Shown here in pieces: positions 48,322 through 60,345 of a DNA stretch of 64,000 nt. Source of the DNA: Ctenosaura bakeri (Eukaryota > Chordata > Lepidosauria > Squamata > Iguanidae). The translations under genes were made by a program, and so were the position numbers. Numbering within the stretch: position 1 is the first letter of the stretch; each line of letters opens with the position of its first letter. The stretch is from assembly GCA_948474755.1 (NCBI GenBank), contig CAOLHI010001246.1, positions 1 to 64,000 of the forward strand, read 5' to 3'. Below the pieces are notes generated by a model, which was not told where the DNA came from, ran no database searches, and saw nothing but the letters and a program-made list of their open reading frames with translations.

Positions 48322-50029
48322 TATGGTTCCAACACATAAAAATTTAGTGAGTTAGTTGTTTGAAGATTACTTGTTGAATTAGGTTTTTGTAATATACTCA
48401 CAAGTTGGAATTTTGAGTTAGTCATTTACCAAAATTGGCAAAGTTTTTGATGTTTAACATAGGCTCCCAATGATGTGTGGGCACTTGTTTTACTAAGGAG
48501 CTGTGTGAATTAGCTTCATATATTAGTCTGTTTGACAATGTAAAAATTGAGGTCTTTCACTAGCAGGATATGCATTTAAAAATATATCAGTGTGTATCCC
48601 GTTTTCATAACAGATTTCCTTTAAGGCTGTAATTGTAAGGCTTCATATAGAGGAGTAAGTCCCATTAGAGGTGGAGAAAACATGCTTAGATTTCAGGTTT
48701 ATGTCTTTCTAACTGGTTTCAGTGGAAATCACTTCATAAAAATATATTTTTGTTTTGCATAGCTGAATACTTCCTTGTGGATTTCATGATGATTGCTGTT
48801 AATCATCAGTTACATGTAATTATTGTAAGTATGTCAGTCTGTCAGAGACTTGGAGGCAGTATGGCTAAACTGTTGCCTGTAGGTGTACACACAGTTCCAC
48901 CTATGCACCTGATCTTATTAGAGTTTTCTTGTCAAACAGGTTTTGCAGGTTGTTAAACAGATGCATGTAATACCTGTTTAACAAGAGAACCAATGTAAGT
49001 TGAGGGAGCTATTTTTGTGTACCCGTAGATAGCAGTAGCTTTTTCAATCTACTTCATAGTTCTGGAAAAATGGTACAAAGCCTAATTTTAGCATGTGGTT
49101 TGTCCTTTGTCTTTTTAAGGACTGCATGTGAGAAATGCTTTTGTCTTTAGAGGTCTTTAGTAATGCTAATACCTTTATGAAAGTGCTAGAATTTGTATGC
49201 TAACTAGAACATACATTTCATTCAGAAGATGTCTTTCATAATAAGGTAGTATAAGTAAACTGATGCAGTAGAGAAAATCAAACAGCTGGTAGTTATATTA
49301 GCTTTGTTCAAGATGCATTAGTTTATGCCCCAAACAGACAGGATTTGAAAGCAAAAGCAATTGGAAAGCTAATTCTTATTCCTGAAGCTCAGGCACAGTA
49401 GCAGACTATTTTAAATTGAAATTGGAAGGCATTCCTAAAAATGCATTCATGCATGTTAAGGTAAAGTATAGAGTTTTAGTTGCAAAATGATGCATTCAGA
49501 TTACGTGTAAAGGGTGACATAGATAAAGAATTTTTTCTTCCTGACATCAGTTATTTTTGCTTTCAGTGTTACATCACTTGGCCTATTAATTTTGACTTGG
49601 AAATTAGGCAGCAGGATGCAGAAAATTAGCAATGTTAAAATAAGATTTTATTTTAAAGATAAATAGTATGAAAGGGAAAATTACCTTTTAAAGTGATCTA
49701 TCTTTAGATCCAAATGAAGTTAAAAGCAAAATATAATCTCTTGGAATGAAGTCAAAAGTATCTATCTTACAGATGCCTTTCGAATGGCATAAATAATCTC
49801 AGTCACAAGTTTTGTAAATTACATTGTGGATGCATACCAGTGCATCAGTCTCAGTCAGTCTTGGACTGACATACTTCCCTCTTCCAGTCTCTTTTGGAGC
49901 AAGTAGAGGGAATTTTGCTTTAATCACAACTTGTTGCACTATCCAAAACAGTAAAACTGCAACTAATGTTAATTATGGTTTGTTTATGATATAGTGAGAC
50001 TGGCAGCAGAGGTGTCTGATCTTGTAGTT
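48322..50029. other. UBE2E2 intron 2, non-repetitive AT-rich
   Basis: No repeat or exon is recognised. Confidence 0.5.
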
Positions 50030-50123
50030 GCACCAGAGGCGTAACTACAGAGGGGGGCATGCAAGTCCAGGAATACTGGAAACTTTATTGTTATTTTCAT
50101 TTTGGTGTGATAAACTGTGATCT

Positions 50124-50225
50124 AGCTCAACAATAGGCAATCTCTGGTCCTTCAGATATTGTTGGACTGTAAACCCCAGCACCTAGTGGCAGCTGACAAC
50201 TCCTATGCCAGTTGAGCAGTGAATC
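50124..50225. mobile_element. Fragment of the palindromic MITE family
   Basis: ggcaatctctggtccttcag, atattgttggactgtaaacc and ccagcacctagtggcagctg resemble the 25846-26290 family. A possible scrap of another repeat (agaggcgtaactacagag) lies just upstream at 50034. Confidence 0.45.
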
Positions 50226-51079
50226 TACTTCAGGTTTTAGCTTGAAATTTAAAGGAGCTATTTAAGGTGCTGAACCTATGGCAGCAAGATTGTTTCTTGG
50301 ATAACTTCTTTGAAGTTTGAACAGAACTCCAGAGAAGGTTCACCACTCTACTGACAAGGAAGCGTGCCATCATTGCTGCCTGTTGGTCAGCTTAGTGTAA
50401 TGTTGAAATGTTGGTCTAACTCATTTTGTACGGTATTATATTCTTCTTAGTGGACTTAAGGATTAGTGTTACATTCAGTGTGATCCAGAAGTATCATCCA
50501 TTATGCAATCATGATTATTCCCTGAGTTCACATAGCTGATCATATATATGTTTCAGTTTTATGCCCTCCAGCTATTTGCACATGGCAAATGTACATTTTT
50601 TCAAGTTTTGAATATGTATCATTCTACCATTCAAAGTGGTCATATTTAGACACCACATCATAATGCGAAGGTAACTATTAGCCCTGACTTTTGAAAAATG
50701 TGTTGCATGGCTAAAGGTGTTGCATTGGTGTCTAATGACTCTCTCTGATTGTAGTGTGTTTTGTTGCAGCAACCAGTAAGCAAGCATAGGTGTTTATTAA
50801 ATACATGCATTTTAACTCTGCAAACTTTATTTAAATATTACTGTTTGCCTGGTTACCACTGAGACCTTTCTGTCCTGATTTTTTTGTTTAGAGAAGTTGA
50901 GAGGAATAGAGTGGAGGTTTCATTATGCGGGTCATTTGTGCATGTTCAGCGCAATGAGAGATCTCCATCCTGCTAGGCAAGAAGATTTCTTGTACTGTAG
51001 AGCTTTGGAACAGACAACCTGCTCCAAGGATTTCTCTTAGTGCTGAAATTTGCTAATACTTGGCACTATACAGAACACT
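50226..51079. other. UBE2E2 intron 2, unassigned
   Basis: No recognised feature. Confidence 0.5.
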
Positions 51080-51255
51080 CCTTTTTACATCTCATTATGC
51101 TGAGCAAGGGACCTAGCACGCTAGGAAGATAACTATTGTGCACATATCTGGATTGAGGGCTTTCCATAAGCATTAGATTGAGACCTTTGTGAACAGAATG
51201 CTGATTAGATGGCCCTTTGGTCTGATCCGGCATAGTTCTTCTTGTGTTCGTAAGT
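51080..51255 (+). mobile_element. CR1 3'-end fragment
   Basis: tgctgattagatggcccttt, ggtctgatccggcatagttc and ttcttgtgttcgtaa match the CR1 3' terminus. The sequence upstream is too diverged to translate. Confidence 0.6.
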
Positions 51256-54200
51256 CAGTTTATGAAAGCTTGACTTTTACTAGGAGAAAAATCACTTTCA
51301 TGGTTTTCTGTGTTTGCTTATTGTACTTTTAAACCGCCCATGAGTGCTTTGGCTGTTGTACAGGTTTGCTAATACAAAGCAATGAGATTTCTGGTGAAAT
51401 ATACCCTAAGATGTACTTAAATATTTGTTTTGATTTATATGTCACTTTTCTTGCAAAGTGGGATGCTTTTAACATGCTATATGGCAGTATAGTGTCTTAG
51501 CTCTTCCAAATATGACTTAATAGAATATTATTTAGCATTCCATTGGTATGAAGAATGGGGTATGGAAGGGAGTTAATAGAAGAAGTACAACGGGGCTTCA
51601 GCTGTAAAGAGGCCTTAAGTGTTTCGGTATATGTCACATCCTAGCCCTCTACCAATAATAACTGGATCACCCAGCATCAAAAGCTGTCATCACTCCTGCA
51701 GTTTCCCAGCTGCAGTGCTTTACTTGCTGCTCTTGAAGTTAATGGAACTCACTTTAGGGCATTGCTAGGTATACCTGCACACACTTTCGAATGGTTGCTT
51801 TTGAGTCAAGGTGAAGATTCAGCCCATTTTGAACTTAAGTGGCAGTGTGTTTACTTTATATAACTTGGACACATCATACCAGGGGAACAACTTGCAGTCT
51901 GCAGTATGTTTTTAGATTGCAGGTCCCATTAGGCCTTGTGACCAATGGGAAATGATGAAAGCTGCAGTGTGATGACAGTATCTGGTGGATCACAAATTGA
52001 GCTGTATTGGGCTGAGGCAAATTGCCTTTGTTGCTGTATTTGTACTGAGTAGGAAGCTTTCAACAACATAACTGGGTCACATTTTTAGCCGTACACTTAA
52101 GCGTCGTAGGAATATGCCTAAAAGCATTATCTTTTAAACTATTCTTTGTAGATGTCATGGAGGCTGTTCCCAGCTATGTAGCCCAATCATGGGATCTGTT
52201 TCTTGGTCACATTATTTGCGCTAGAAGGCTAACAAGTGGCTGTTGTAGAGATGAATGAATATTTATAGAAGTAATTTGTCATGTCAATTTAGCAGTTATA
52301 AATATCTTCCACTTACCCTCTGTGGTGATATAGTATATTTACCTTTATGCCTTAGGATTTTTTTTAATATCTTGTTGCACATTTATATTGTGAGATTGAA
52401 GGGTAGTCAGGGGAAAGGTTCTTTTAGTTAAAATAGAATTTTTATTTGAGTATCATTGAAAAGGCAGGCTCTTTCTGAAATTCAAGACAGTTTTGATGAA
52501 AGTACTGATAGGTAGCTGTAAAAGTATAGGAGCTTTCGGGAAATGTCATTTTCTCAGTTTTATAGTGTGCATACCCAATAAATCATACTTCACTGTTTGG
52601 TTCAATACATGCTATTTTACGTATACATGTGTTAGTGTAAATGTACATACAGATGCACATTTCAGATTGCTTGTCAAGTCATGTAGCAGGGCTTGTGGGT
52701 AACATAGGTCCATGTGTAAAGTTCTTATTTGTTTGTTTAGTAGCTGCATGTTTGTTATTTAGTTTAAATGGCTTAAAATGGCTTACACTAGTAAATGGCT
52801 TAAATGGCTTACACTAGTCTTTTGGAGAATTCCATTTTTTCTTCTTATTGAAAAGCTTGTATGTCACAAGAAACCTCAAACAAATCTATTTTTCTGTAGG
52901 AAAAATGGACAAAGTATGATTCCTAACACTTCTCAAGTTTTTGTGGCTACCCAGGAGCCTCAGCCACTCCCAAATGAGGGGGGAAATATTTTGCCCACAA
53001 GTACTTAGTAACAGTCCCCTATTTTGGCCATTTTCCTGTGGTGTCACCCATCTCACATTTTAGGCCTTTTCCCCCAAAGCAGGAGTAACAGGAATGGGAA
53101 GGTCAACAGGCATAGAAATGTGAGAAGGCAGCCAAATGCACCTGAGAATATGGCAAAATAGCCTTGTGTCACTTTTCTTAGTTGTACTTTCCCAATACTT
53201 GGTATTGAACGTTTGAGGGAAGTGTGGGGCTGGGTAATGGCAATGGAGGTGCATCTTTCCAGGATCCTAGAGAGGGCCAATATGCTACTCCTGTTCTAGA
53301 GTTAACAATTAAATGATATATTATTTTTTGTTTATTGATACATTTATTTTTTTATATTTAAATATTTTTTTCAAGGTGGCTTAGATAAACTTCAGTTGAA
53401 ATAACATTATAAAACATGTGTGCATATAAGTGACATATAAACCAAAAATACAGACCGTTGTTGAAACCAAAGCAAATTCAAGGCTGAAAGGGTTTTTTTA
53501 ATAAGCTTTTGAATATGTAGTTGGTACTCCTTAATGTTCAGAAAAGCTGAAGTGGTGTATAAAGTATCTATAATGTAGCCTACTTGTTTTTATCTTTTAT
53601 GCATGAAAGAATATGTGGAAGCTGGTGGGGGGAAGCATAAACGATAATTATTAAAATTATTGTTTTGAGACCCCAGAAGAACTATAAAGGCTGACATTTT
53701 GTTGAGAATGCACATTCTAAAATTGAATGAACTGAATGCAACTACTGCCAAGGGAATATTTATGTTTGTACTGTCATGAGCAAAATAACTTTGATTATAC
53801 AAATGTACAGGGTCAGATAACCTGCAGATGATAAATAACATGTGGAATATTGTTAATGTACAGCATGAGAACCTTTTAGGTTTCCAGTATCAGTTTGAAA
53901 AGTGGGACAAATTCTTTTGTACAGCAACTGAATCTCCAGTTTGTTTGTTTGTTTTAATTTATCCTTAAAAGTGCAAGTGATAGATTGGTCACGTTAATGA
54001 AAATCTAACTATGCCACAGATTGACATTTGACTTGTGTTCATACTGTATTTTTATGGAGGTTGATTTTTAAGAGCTTGGATATAAAACCATTACAGCAGG
54101 TTGCCTGCCAAGTACAGTAGTAAATTCTTCAGTTGGCCTTTAAAAAGTAGTAGATATTCATAACTGGATAAGTCGTCTTGTATAAACATTGTGTTCAACA

Positions 54201-56459
54201 GGTTAGCTCCACCACAAGAATGCCCACCATGATGTTATGTGATTCTTCCATTGATTGTTAAATAACCTGTTTTGAGGATCTCGGGTTGACTGGTCGTATG
54301 TATAAGAAGTCAGTTTCTTAGTTCTGACTATGTTTCGTTGCAGGTGGTAGGACTTGATCGATAACCATAAACATAACATTTTCTTGAAGGCAGTCTTCTT
54401 GAAAGGGAGCCATACTTTTGAGTCATCATCTCAAGTAAATTTTCGGCTATTTAAAATGTTCTTATTTCTTAGCTGCAGTTAAGATAATAGGAGTAGGCTA
54501 TGAGATTGTACTATGTTTACAGTTACCAGTGTGATTTCTTCTCTTTCCAGTGTTTGCCATGCATATGGCATTTATTGCCGTTGCCATTAATGATGATTAG
54601 GGACAGCCAGGATTTGTTGCTAACTTGGATTTTGAGCTTAAAATTGTTTCAAATTTTGGTTAAAACTGAAAGCTGGTTAGTGATGTCTATTGTTGAAGCT
54701 TGTGTTGGTGCCAGCTTTAATTGTAGATTAAGTTAAGAGAAGTAAGAAGTTGGGGGAGTTGTTTTTTGGCTACTGTCATGGTAAAGGTGTTCAGTGCATT
54801 GTACTAATGCTTACTTGATTGTAGTTAGTTCCAATTGAAATCAGTGCAAATTAAGTACTTGCTAAGTTTTTAGTACGCCCTACGTATAACTAACTCATCT
54901 AGAAACCAACCCATTATTCCATACTGGATTTTAAAATTTTTGATTATGCTGTAATGTGTGAATGATTCAGTATTTAATGAAATACAGTTGATAATTTCTG
55001 AACTTACATTTTAACTGTGCAAATATTTTGGTTCATACTTACTTGTGTAACATTTGACAGAACCTCTTTTGTTGGGAGTTAAGTCTGTCAGTGATGTACA
55101 TTGAACATGCAAGACTGTTCCGTGATTTAAGCTTACCTTCAGTAATCCAAAAGGGTGGTCTATTGATTTTTTAAAAAAAATATTAAAACGAGTTCTATAA
55201 AAGTAACTATAGTATGCTAATACAGTTTTGTGTTTATCTTGGGAAATCAATTTTTATACCTCTGAGCTGTGTGATAGGCTTTTTGTACTTTGCAAGGTAT
55301 ATATGTGCTTGGTGTTGGAATTCTTCTTCTTGGCTAAAGAATAGGCATAAAACAAAAATAAAAATCCTTGCATGGTATCCTCTTCCCACATTTTCTCTTG
55401 GGGGGGAGATGAGTAATAGAGCAAGAGAAACGAGTCAAAGAAATATGTTAAAAATATGCTGAAGCAATGCTTATGTCTATTTTTTTCAAATATTGTTCTT
55501 TTTTGTCAGCTTATGATTTGTTTATCACAGAAATGGTACCACGTGTCAGATTTTGTTTGTGAGAAAACTGCACAGTGACATTTTAATAATCTACAGGGAT
55601 TTCCATACACACACACCAAAGACATTAAACATTTGTTTCAAACAGAAGAGCAGGATGCACACTTGCTTAAATGTTTAAAAACAAGAAAAAAAATATTTTT
55701 TAGCTTTGTGATGGAAGAAAAAAATGGTAATGAAAATTGTCATCAGTATGATTTAGCAGTTTAAAGCTAAGCTTGCATTTCTACATTATGATGACTGTTA
55801 TGATTACAACGATGGCATTTGTGCTCTCATCTCAGCTGCTGGTACTTATGTGAACTTGCTTGGGGTTTAAACAGTAGAAAGAAAAACTTGTAGTTACAGA
55901 GAAGATCAGGTTGAAGAAAGTGTCACTGCAGAATTTTAAACCTAGGTAGGTTTTAGTACCAGTCTCTTCTAGATTTTTTTTAAACTATGGTTTTTACAGT
56001 ATTTATTGATGGATTTTAATTTGTATTGGTTTTAAATGCTCTTTTAACTGATGTTATGTGTTGTGTTATTTGTTGTTTTCCCTGCCTTGATCGTTAGGGT
56101 GGGGCAGATAAGAAACAACAACAACAATAATAACAACAGTAATAGTAGTAGTATTACTGCCCATAACAAAGAATGCCAGTCCATTGTCCTTCCATTTGAC
56201 CATATAAGTAATCACTTGATTTTCCTGCCATTAAATGGCAAAAAATGCTTGTGTCCTAAACTGTAGGATTGACTGGTCAGAAACATCAGAGACCTTGAGG
56301 CCTAGGGAGAAAGCCTGGTGATGTCACAGAGTGGACACTGATAAAAAATTTATTTCTGTTATTTACATTTACATCATATCTTTGCTCAAGTTGATTAAGG
56401 AGAACACACATGGATTTCTTCTTCCCTAATTTATTCTTCTACCTGTCCTGTAAGGTATG
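51256..56459. other. Long repeat-poor stretch of UBE2E2 intron 2
   Basis: 5.2 kb with almost no recognisable transposon. There is a small tandem duplication at about 52763-52818 (aaatggctta...cttacactagt twice) and an (AAC/AAT)n microsatellite at 56113-56156. Low repeat content in such a repeat-rich locus may mark conserved regulatory DNA; that is inference. Confidence 0.45.
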
Positions 56460-56560
56460 TCAGGATGATTCATAGGCTGGCCTAAGATCACCCATTGAGT
56501 TTTATGGCTCAGTGGGGACTTGGACCTGGATTCCTAAATCATAATACAATAAAATTATTA
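56460..56560 (-). mobile_element. SINE fragment, antisense
   Basis: ggcctaagatcacccattga and tggctcagtggggacttgg match the middle of a tRNA-derived SINE (caaggtcacccagtgagttt / gagtggggattcgaac). Diverged. Confidence 0.55.
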
Positions 56561-57137
56561 AACAAAGATTGTTTATCTTATACTTTCACAATGGCTATAC
56601 TTTCACAGCTTAGTATACTTTGTACAACTTACCCATGTTCAATTTGTTTGCTTCCAAAAAGAGAGAGATAATATACTTGTCTGTTTTTCCCCCTTTTCTT
56701 CTTTTAAAAAAATCCCTTTAGATGGTACATGCTGCAGCCTGTAATTCAGGCTGCTGCAAAGTCAGGCTTCTGGAAGGCCAGACTCTCTAGGGACCATCCT
56801 CTGTTAAAGAAAGTGACATGCAGAGCTTAGCAAGGGGTTTGGGGTCATGCTTGGTCTATCTCTTCATTATCCTCCCCTGCTGTCCTCTCCTGCTCTTTGT
56901 CTTGTCTGAGTCAGAGTAGAGACTGTGTGAGTCTCTTATTGCCATTATTGCTACTTGCAAGTGCAACACTGTCACAAGAGTCTTGCCCACCACCCAAAGT
57001 TTCAGTGTCTTGGCTGAAGATTAAAAGTTTGTACTGCCCCACCCCGGTGAACACTTCAGGAAAAGTCCGGAGGCCTTGAGACTCTAGTAAGCTCAATTAC
57101 TTAGCCGTAGACTTACACTTAGGAACTGTGAATCATC

Positions 57138-57181
57138 ATGCCTAATACTCGAATGCACAGACCACTGAAGGGAACGAGAAG
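57138..57181 (+). CDS. UBE2E2: Candidate alternative UBE2E2 first coding exon
   Basis: ATG at 57138 opens MPNTRMHRPLKGTR and the sequence then meets a good donor, GAGAAG|gtatgt, at 57181/57182. The exon ends in phase 2, exactly as exon 2 does. It would therefore join exon 3 in frame and give a short basic N-terminus in place of the serine-rich tail, then IQKELAEI. No acceptor is needed if it is a first exon. The upstream 400 bp is a non-repetitive, higher-complexity block that could be an internal promoter. This is inferred from splice phase only; chance is about one in three for phase alone. Confidence 0.35.
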
Positions 57182-57612
57182 GTATGTCTTAAGTTTAAAA
57201 ACTTAATTGAAATTAATTTGGCTGCGTACCACTACTATATGCTTACAAAATAAAATTTTGTATGCATCTGATACAGATTTGTCACCTTTCAATTAAAACC
57301 AAGTAAAACTTTGGAGTTGATGTGTTTCCCGTAATTAGATCTGGTTTCACAGTTACTATGGATAAACCAGCGTACTGCTTTCAGATTACCTGCTTGTAGT
57401 AGAAATGCTGACTAAACCAAGACTCTTGACCTCTAGTTTGCTTAGAATGACATCCTAACTTGCCAGTAACTAGTATTCCTGTTTCTTTCTCTCTGAACAA
57501 GCCAGGGTTTTTTTGTTTTTATTTTTTGTTTTCTTTAATCTGTTGTGGGGTAAAAGCAAGCCAGAGTTTCAGCTGCTTCTGAGTTTCAGCCCTATAGAAA
57601 CAGACCATAAAT

Positions 57613-58071
57613 CAGTGGCCCTTTCCACATGCGAGTGAAGAAATGGGGGAAACCACGCTGAAATGGAGCTTACCTGAGTCCATCACCACGTGGAACAGCA
57701 CGTTTTCGCTGCTCCACACTCCTTGGCGTCCCGCGGCGTCCTGCGGGGCCCAAAATGGTGGCTTACGACTGGCAGAGGCTCTCCACCAACTGGAGAAGCT
57801 CACCCCCGGCAGATCTGCAGGCACGCCCTTGCGTGCGCCTGCAAATCTACACCGGGCACTGCGACGGTGCTGCATGGTCGTCCTTTTTAAAGACCACATG
57901 AAAAGTGGTTTTCAAAAAGCACGTGGCGCCGCCACTTCCGGGCGCCCTAGCGTGGATTGGGGTGTGGAACTACGCAAAAGTAGTCCACCCCAATCCACTT
58001 TACGGTGTAGACGACCTCCGTCAGAGGTCGCTCTACACCGTTTTTAAACCCCCGTGTGGAAAGGGCCAGTG
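57613..58071. mobile_element. GC-rich hAT-like MITE with internal hairpins
   Basis: Ends are cagtggccctttccaca and the complement of tgtggaaagggccagtg. At 459 bp it is much more GC-rich than the intron around it. Two consecutive hairpins lie near the right end: 57952-57998 (arms gtggattggggtg / caccccaatccac) and 58002-58041 (arms acggtgtag / ctacaccgt). No clear 8-bp target duplication was found, and the frames over it are not genes. Confidence 0.75.
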
Positions 58072-58773
58072 TTCAAGCTATAATTTGTTTAGCTGCTTCT
58101 GGTATAAGTGAGAACAAGAGGGCAGTGTGAACAAGTATGTTGTTCATCCATAGGAGCCAAGTTCCTCAAGATCCCTGTCTTATAGTAACACATGAACTGG
58201 ACCATTCTATTTCTAATGCTTAAATTGGTTGATTTGTTGGTTTTATTATTGTGCTTTCAAGTGTTTAAATTCAATTTAAAATTAAACATGCTCATTAACA
58301 GTTAAAACTGGGCATCAGATTGCTTTAAAGTTCCATTTAATTCGGGCAGATCTGTTTCTACTTATTTCTACATACTCAATATACCAACACAGAAATTCTT
58401 CTGAAACCATATCAGGTTTCCCAAAAGTAGTTGACCCTTTTATGGAGGTAGGAGCCAAGGCTAAATAGTGTTGTTGCACTGCTGGCATTTGTGATTTAAT
58501 AAACTATCATGCCGTATGTTTGTATTGCTTTTTGAAACTGGGAAGATTTTAAATTTTACTTTGTTTCCATGTTAGTGTTTTTTTCAAATGAGAATTGCAA
58601 CTGGATCACAGCCAAATTCTGCATGGAGTAATGTTAGCTTTTTGTGGCGTAATATTTCCTTTACAGATGAAAACTGATTTGTTATTTGTTGGAGTTAACT
58701 GTCTCTTTTATAAAATAAGAGGGAAACAATTTAAGAAGTTTGTCGTTTTAACTTTTGTTTCTTTTCTCTCAAG
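58072..58773. other. End of UBE2E2 intron 2
   Basis: AT-rich. It ends in a strong pyrimidine tract and acceptor (gtttcttttctctcaag) at 58773. Confidence 0.6.
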
Positions 58774-58824
58774 AATTCAGAAAGAACTTGCAGAAATTAC
58801 ATTAGACCCTCCTCCAAACTGTAG
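58774..58824 (+). CDS. UBE2E2: UBE2E2 exon 3: start of the UBC fold
   Basis: 51 bp between acceptor cttttctctcaag (ending 58773) and donor TGTAG|gtgagt (58825). With the AG left over from exon 2 it completes an arginine codon and reads IQKELAEITLDPPPNC, ending in phase 2 inside the serine codon of the known continuation SAGPKGDN. These are helix 1 and the start of strand 1 of the E2 core, identical to vertebrate UBE2E proteins. LAEI rather than LADI excludes UBE2E1. The remaining catalytic exons, including the active-site cysteine, lie past the right edge. Confidence 0.97.
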   Translation, partial: NSERTCRNYIRPSSKL

Positions 58825-60000
58825 GTGAGTTTTGAATGGATTTTATTTATTTGGGTTATGTGAGGTAAATCTTGACTTTTCTTCACTATTATTTGTTAGA
58901 CCTTTGGCAAAAACTGTTTTAACTATTTATAGTTTTTCCGGTGCTTAATGTTCTTAATGAATTACCCTTGGGGAATAAATAATTACAAATTTAAAACATG
59001 ACTATGAAATCAGTCCAGATCAATACATTTTGTTTTGTTTTTAATGTTTTGCTGAGACTCTGTACTGGTAGTTATTGATGTCTTTTGCTGGCAAGTGTTA
59101 TGCAAATAATTGTTTGTGTATGTTGGCTTTTCCTTTTTCTTGGTGTTCTTTTGGAAGCATAATGAAATATATTGGTGTAAAACATTTTTGTTTTTAGAAT
59201 GAGGTTTTGCTATTTGCATTTATTCCTTTGATGAAATAATGTGAGCATTTAAAGCTTGTTGTATTGAATTTCGGCTAGTCTTGTATCATGCTACTATGAT
59301 TATCTGTCCCAAACTCCCTATTTGTCCACATGCCATAATTTCAGTCTTGGAAGTTGGCCAGAGTTGTACTTCAGTGTTTACTGAGATGCATGTTTATGTT
59401 ATTTCTAACTAAGAGAGGTAAAACTATGTTCAAATTCAGGGGTGTTGTCAAATTTAGTTCACCAATTACTTTCAGCTTGTTTGTGGAATTCTGTGAGGAA
59501 CTGGATGGGTCCCTTTACATTTTGTCTTTGTTAGAGTTTGCTTCTTATTTTATGTTTGAACTAATGCAGCACATTAGATAAGAGATTACTCTTCTGATTT
59601 TGTGGGCAGGGGGGACCAAAGGTGCAATATACTAAATTATGTATGTTACATTTTGAAGAATATCTGCAAGTACTGTGGACTCAGGTAGTCTTAAGATAAA
59701 TGGCAAAGAGTTTAAAGCAATTGTGTTCAAGATTATTTCAAGATAAAACATTGTAATTTCAATGTCATTTGTTGTATTTAGTGATTCAAGCCATTGCAGA
59801 TACATTTAAGAGTGTTTAGATGGCACTGAGGCGTTGCTAACAGATGCCTGTTAATGGATTGTTTTACTGAGATCAGCCCAGAACTCTTACAGAAACCTGT
59901 AAATTTGAAATACTGCTCTTTTGGAGGGGGACTTGCAGGTATTGGAACTGAAGAATTTTGGGATGAGTTTATCCTTTGTTGTAATACTTCTGATTAAATA
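58825..60000. other. UBE2E2 intron 3, first part
   Basis: AT-rich with no recognised repeat or exon. Confidence 0.5.
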
Positions 60001-60019
60001 CACTGACTGGAGTGGTATG

Positions 60020-60345
60020 ACAGGCAGAGGAGGATCTAGGGTGGGGCAGCTGGGGCTCATGCCCTGAGTGCCAATGTCGGGGGGCAAAAAAGAAGAATCT
60101 CCCTACCTATCTCCCCACCACTCGCCCCTCACCCGTCTGCTGCCCCTCACCCACCTGCTCCTTGCCCCTCCCCTCTTGTCCACTACTCACTCCTCCCCCA
60201 CCTGCCCACCACTCACCCCACCCATGTAGTGCTTGCCTCTTCCCCACCCAACACTCACTCTTCCCCAGCCTGTGCGCCGCTCGCCTTGCCCCCACCTGCC
60301 ACTGCTCACCCCTCTTGCTTGCCCTGGATGTTGTTGCGCTTTGGT
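60020..60345. repeat. Repeat fragment with CT-rich degenerate tandem tract
   Basis: It begins aggcagaggaggatctaggg then cagctggggctcatgccctg, like a transposon fragment common in lizards. A long tract of degenerate CTCACCC / CCACCTGCC repeats follows to 60345. The open frames on both strands come from this composition. Confidence 0.5.

Noticed and set aside
57643..58047. 134-codon frame downstream of the alternative exon
   Set aside because: It lies wholly within a GC-rich MITE and shows no domain.
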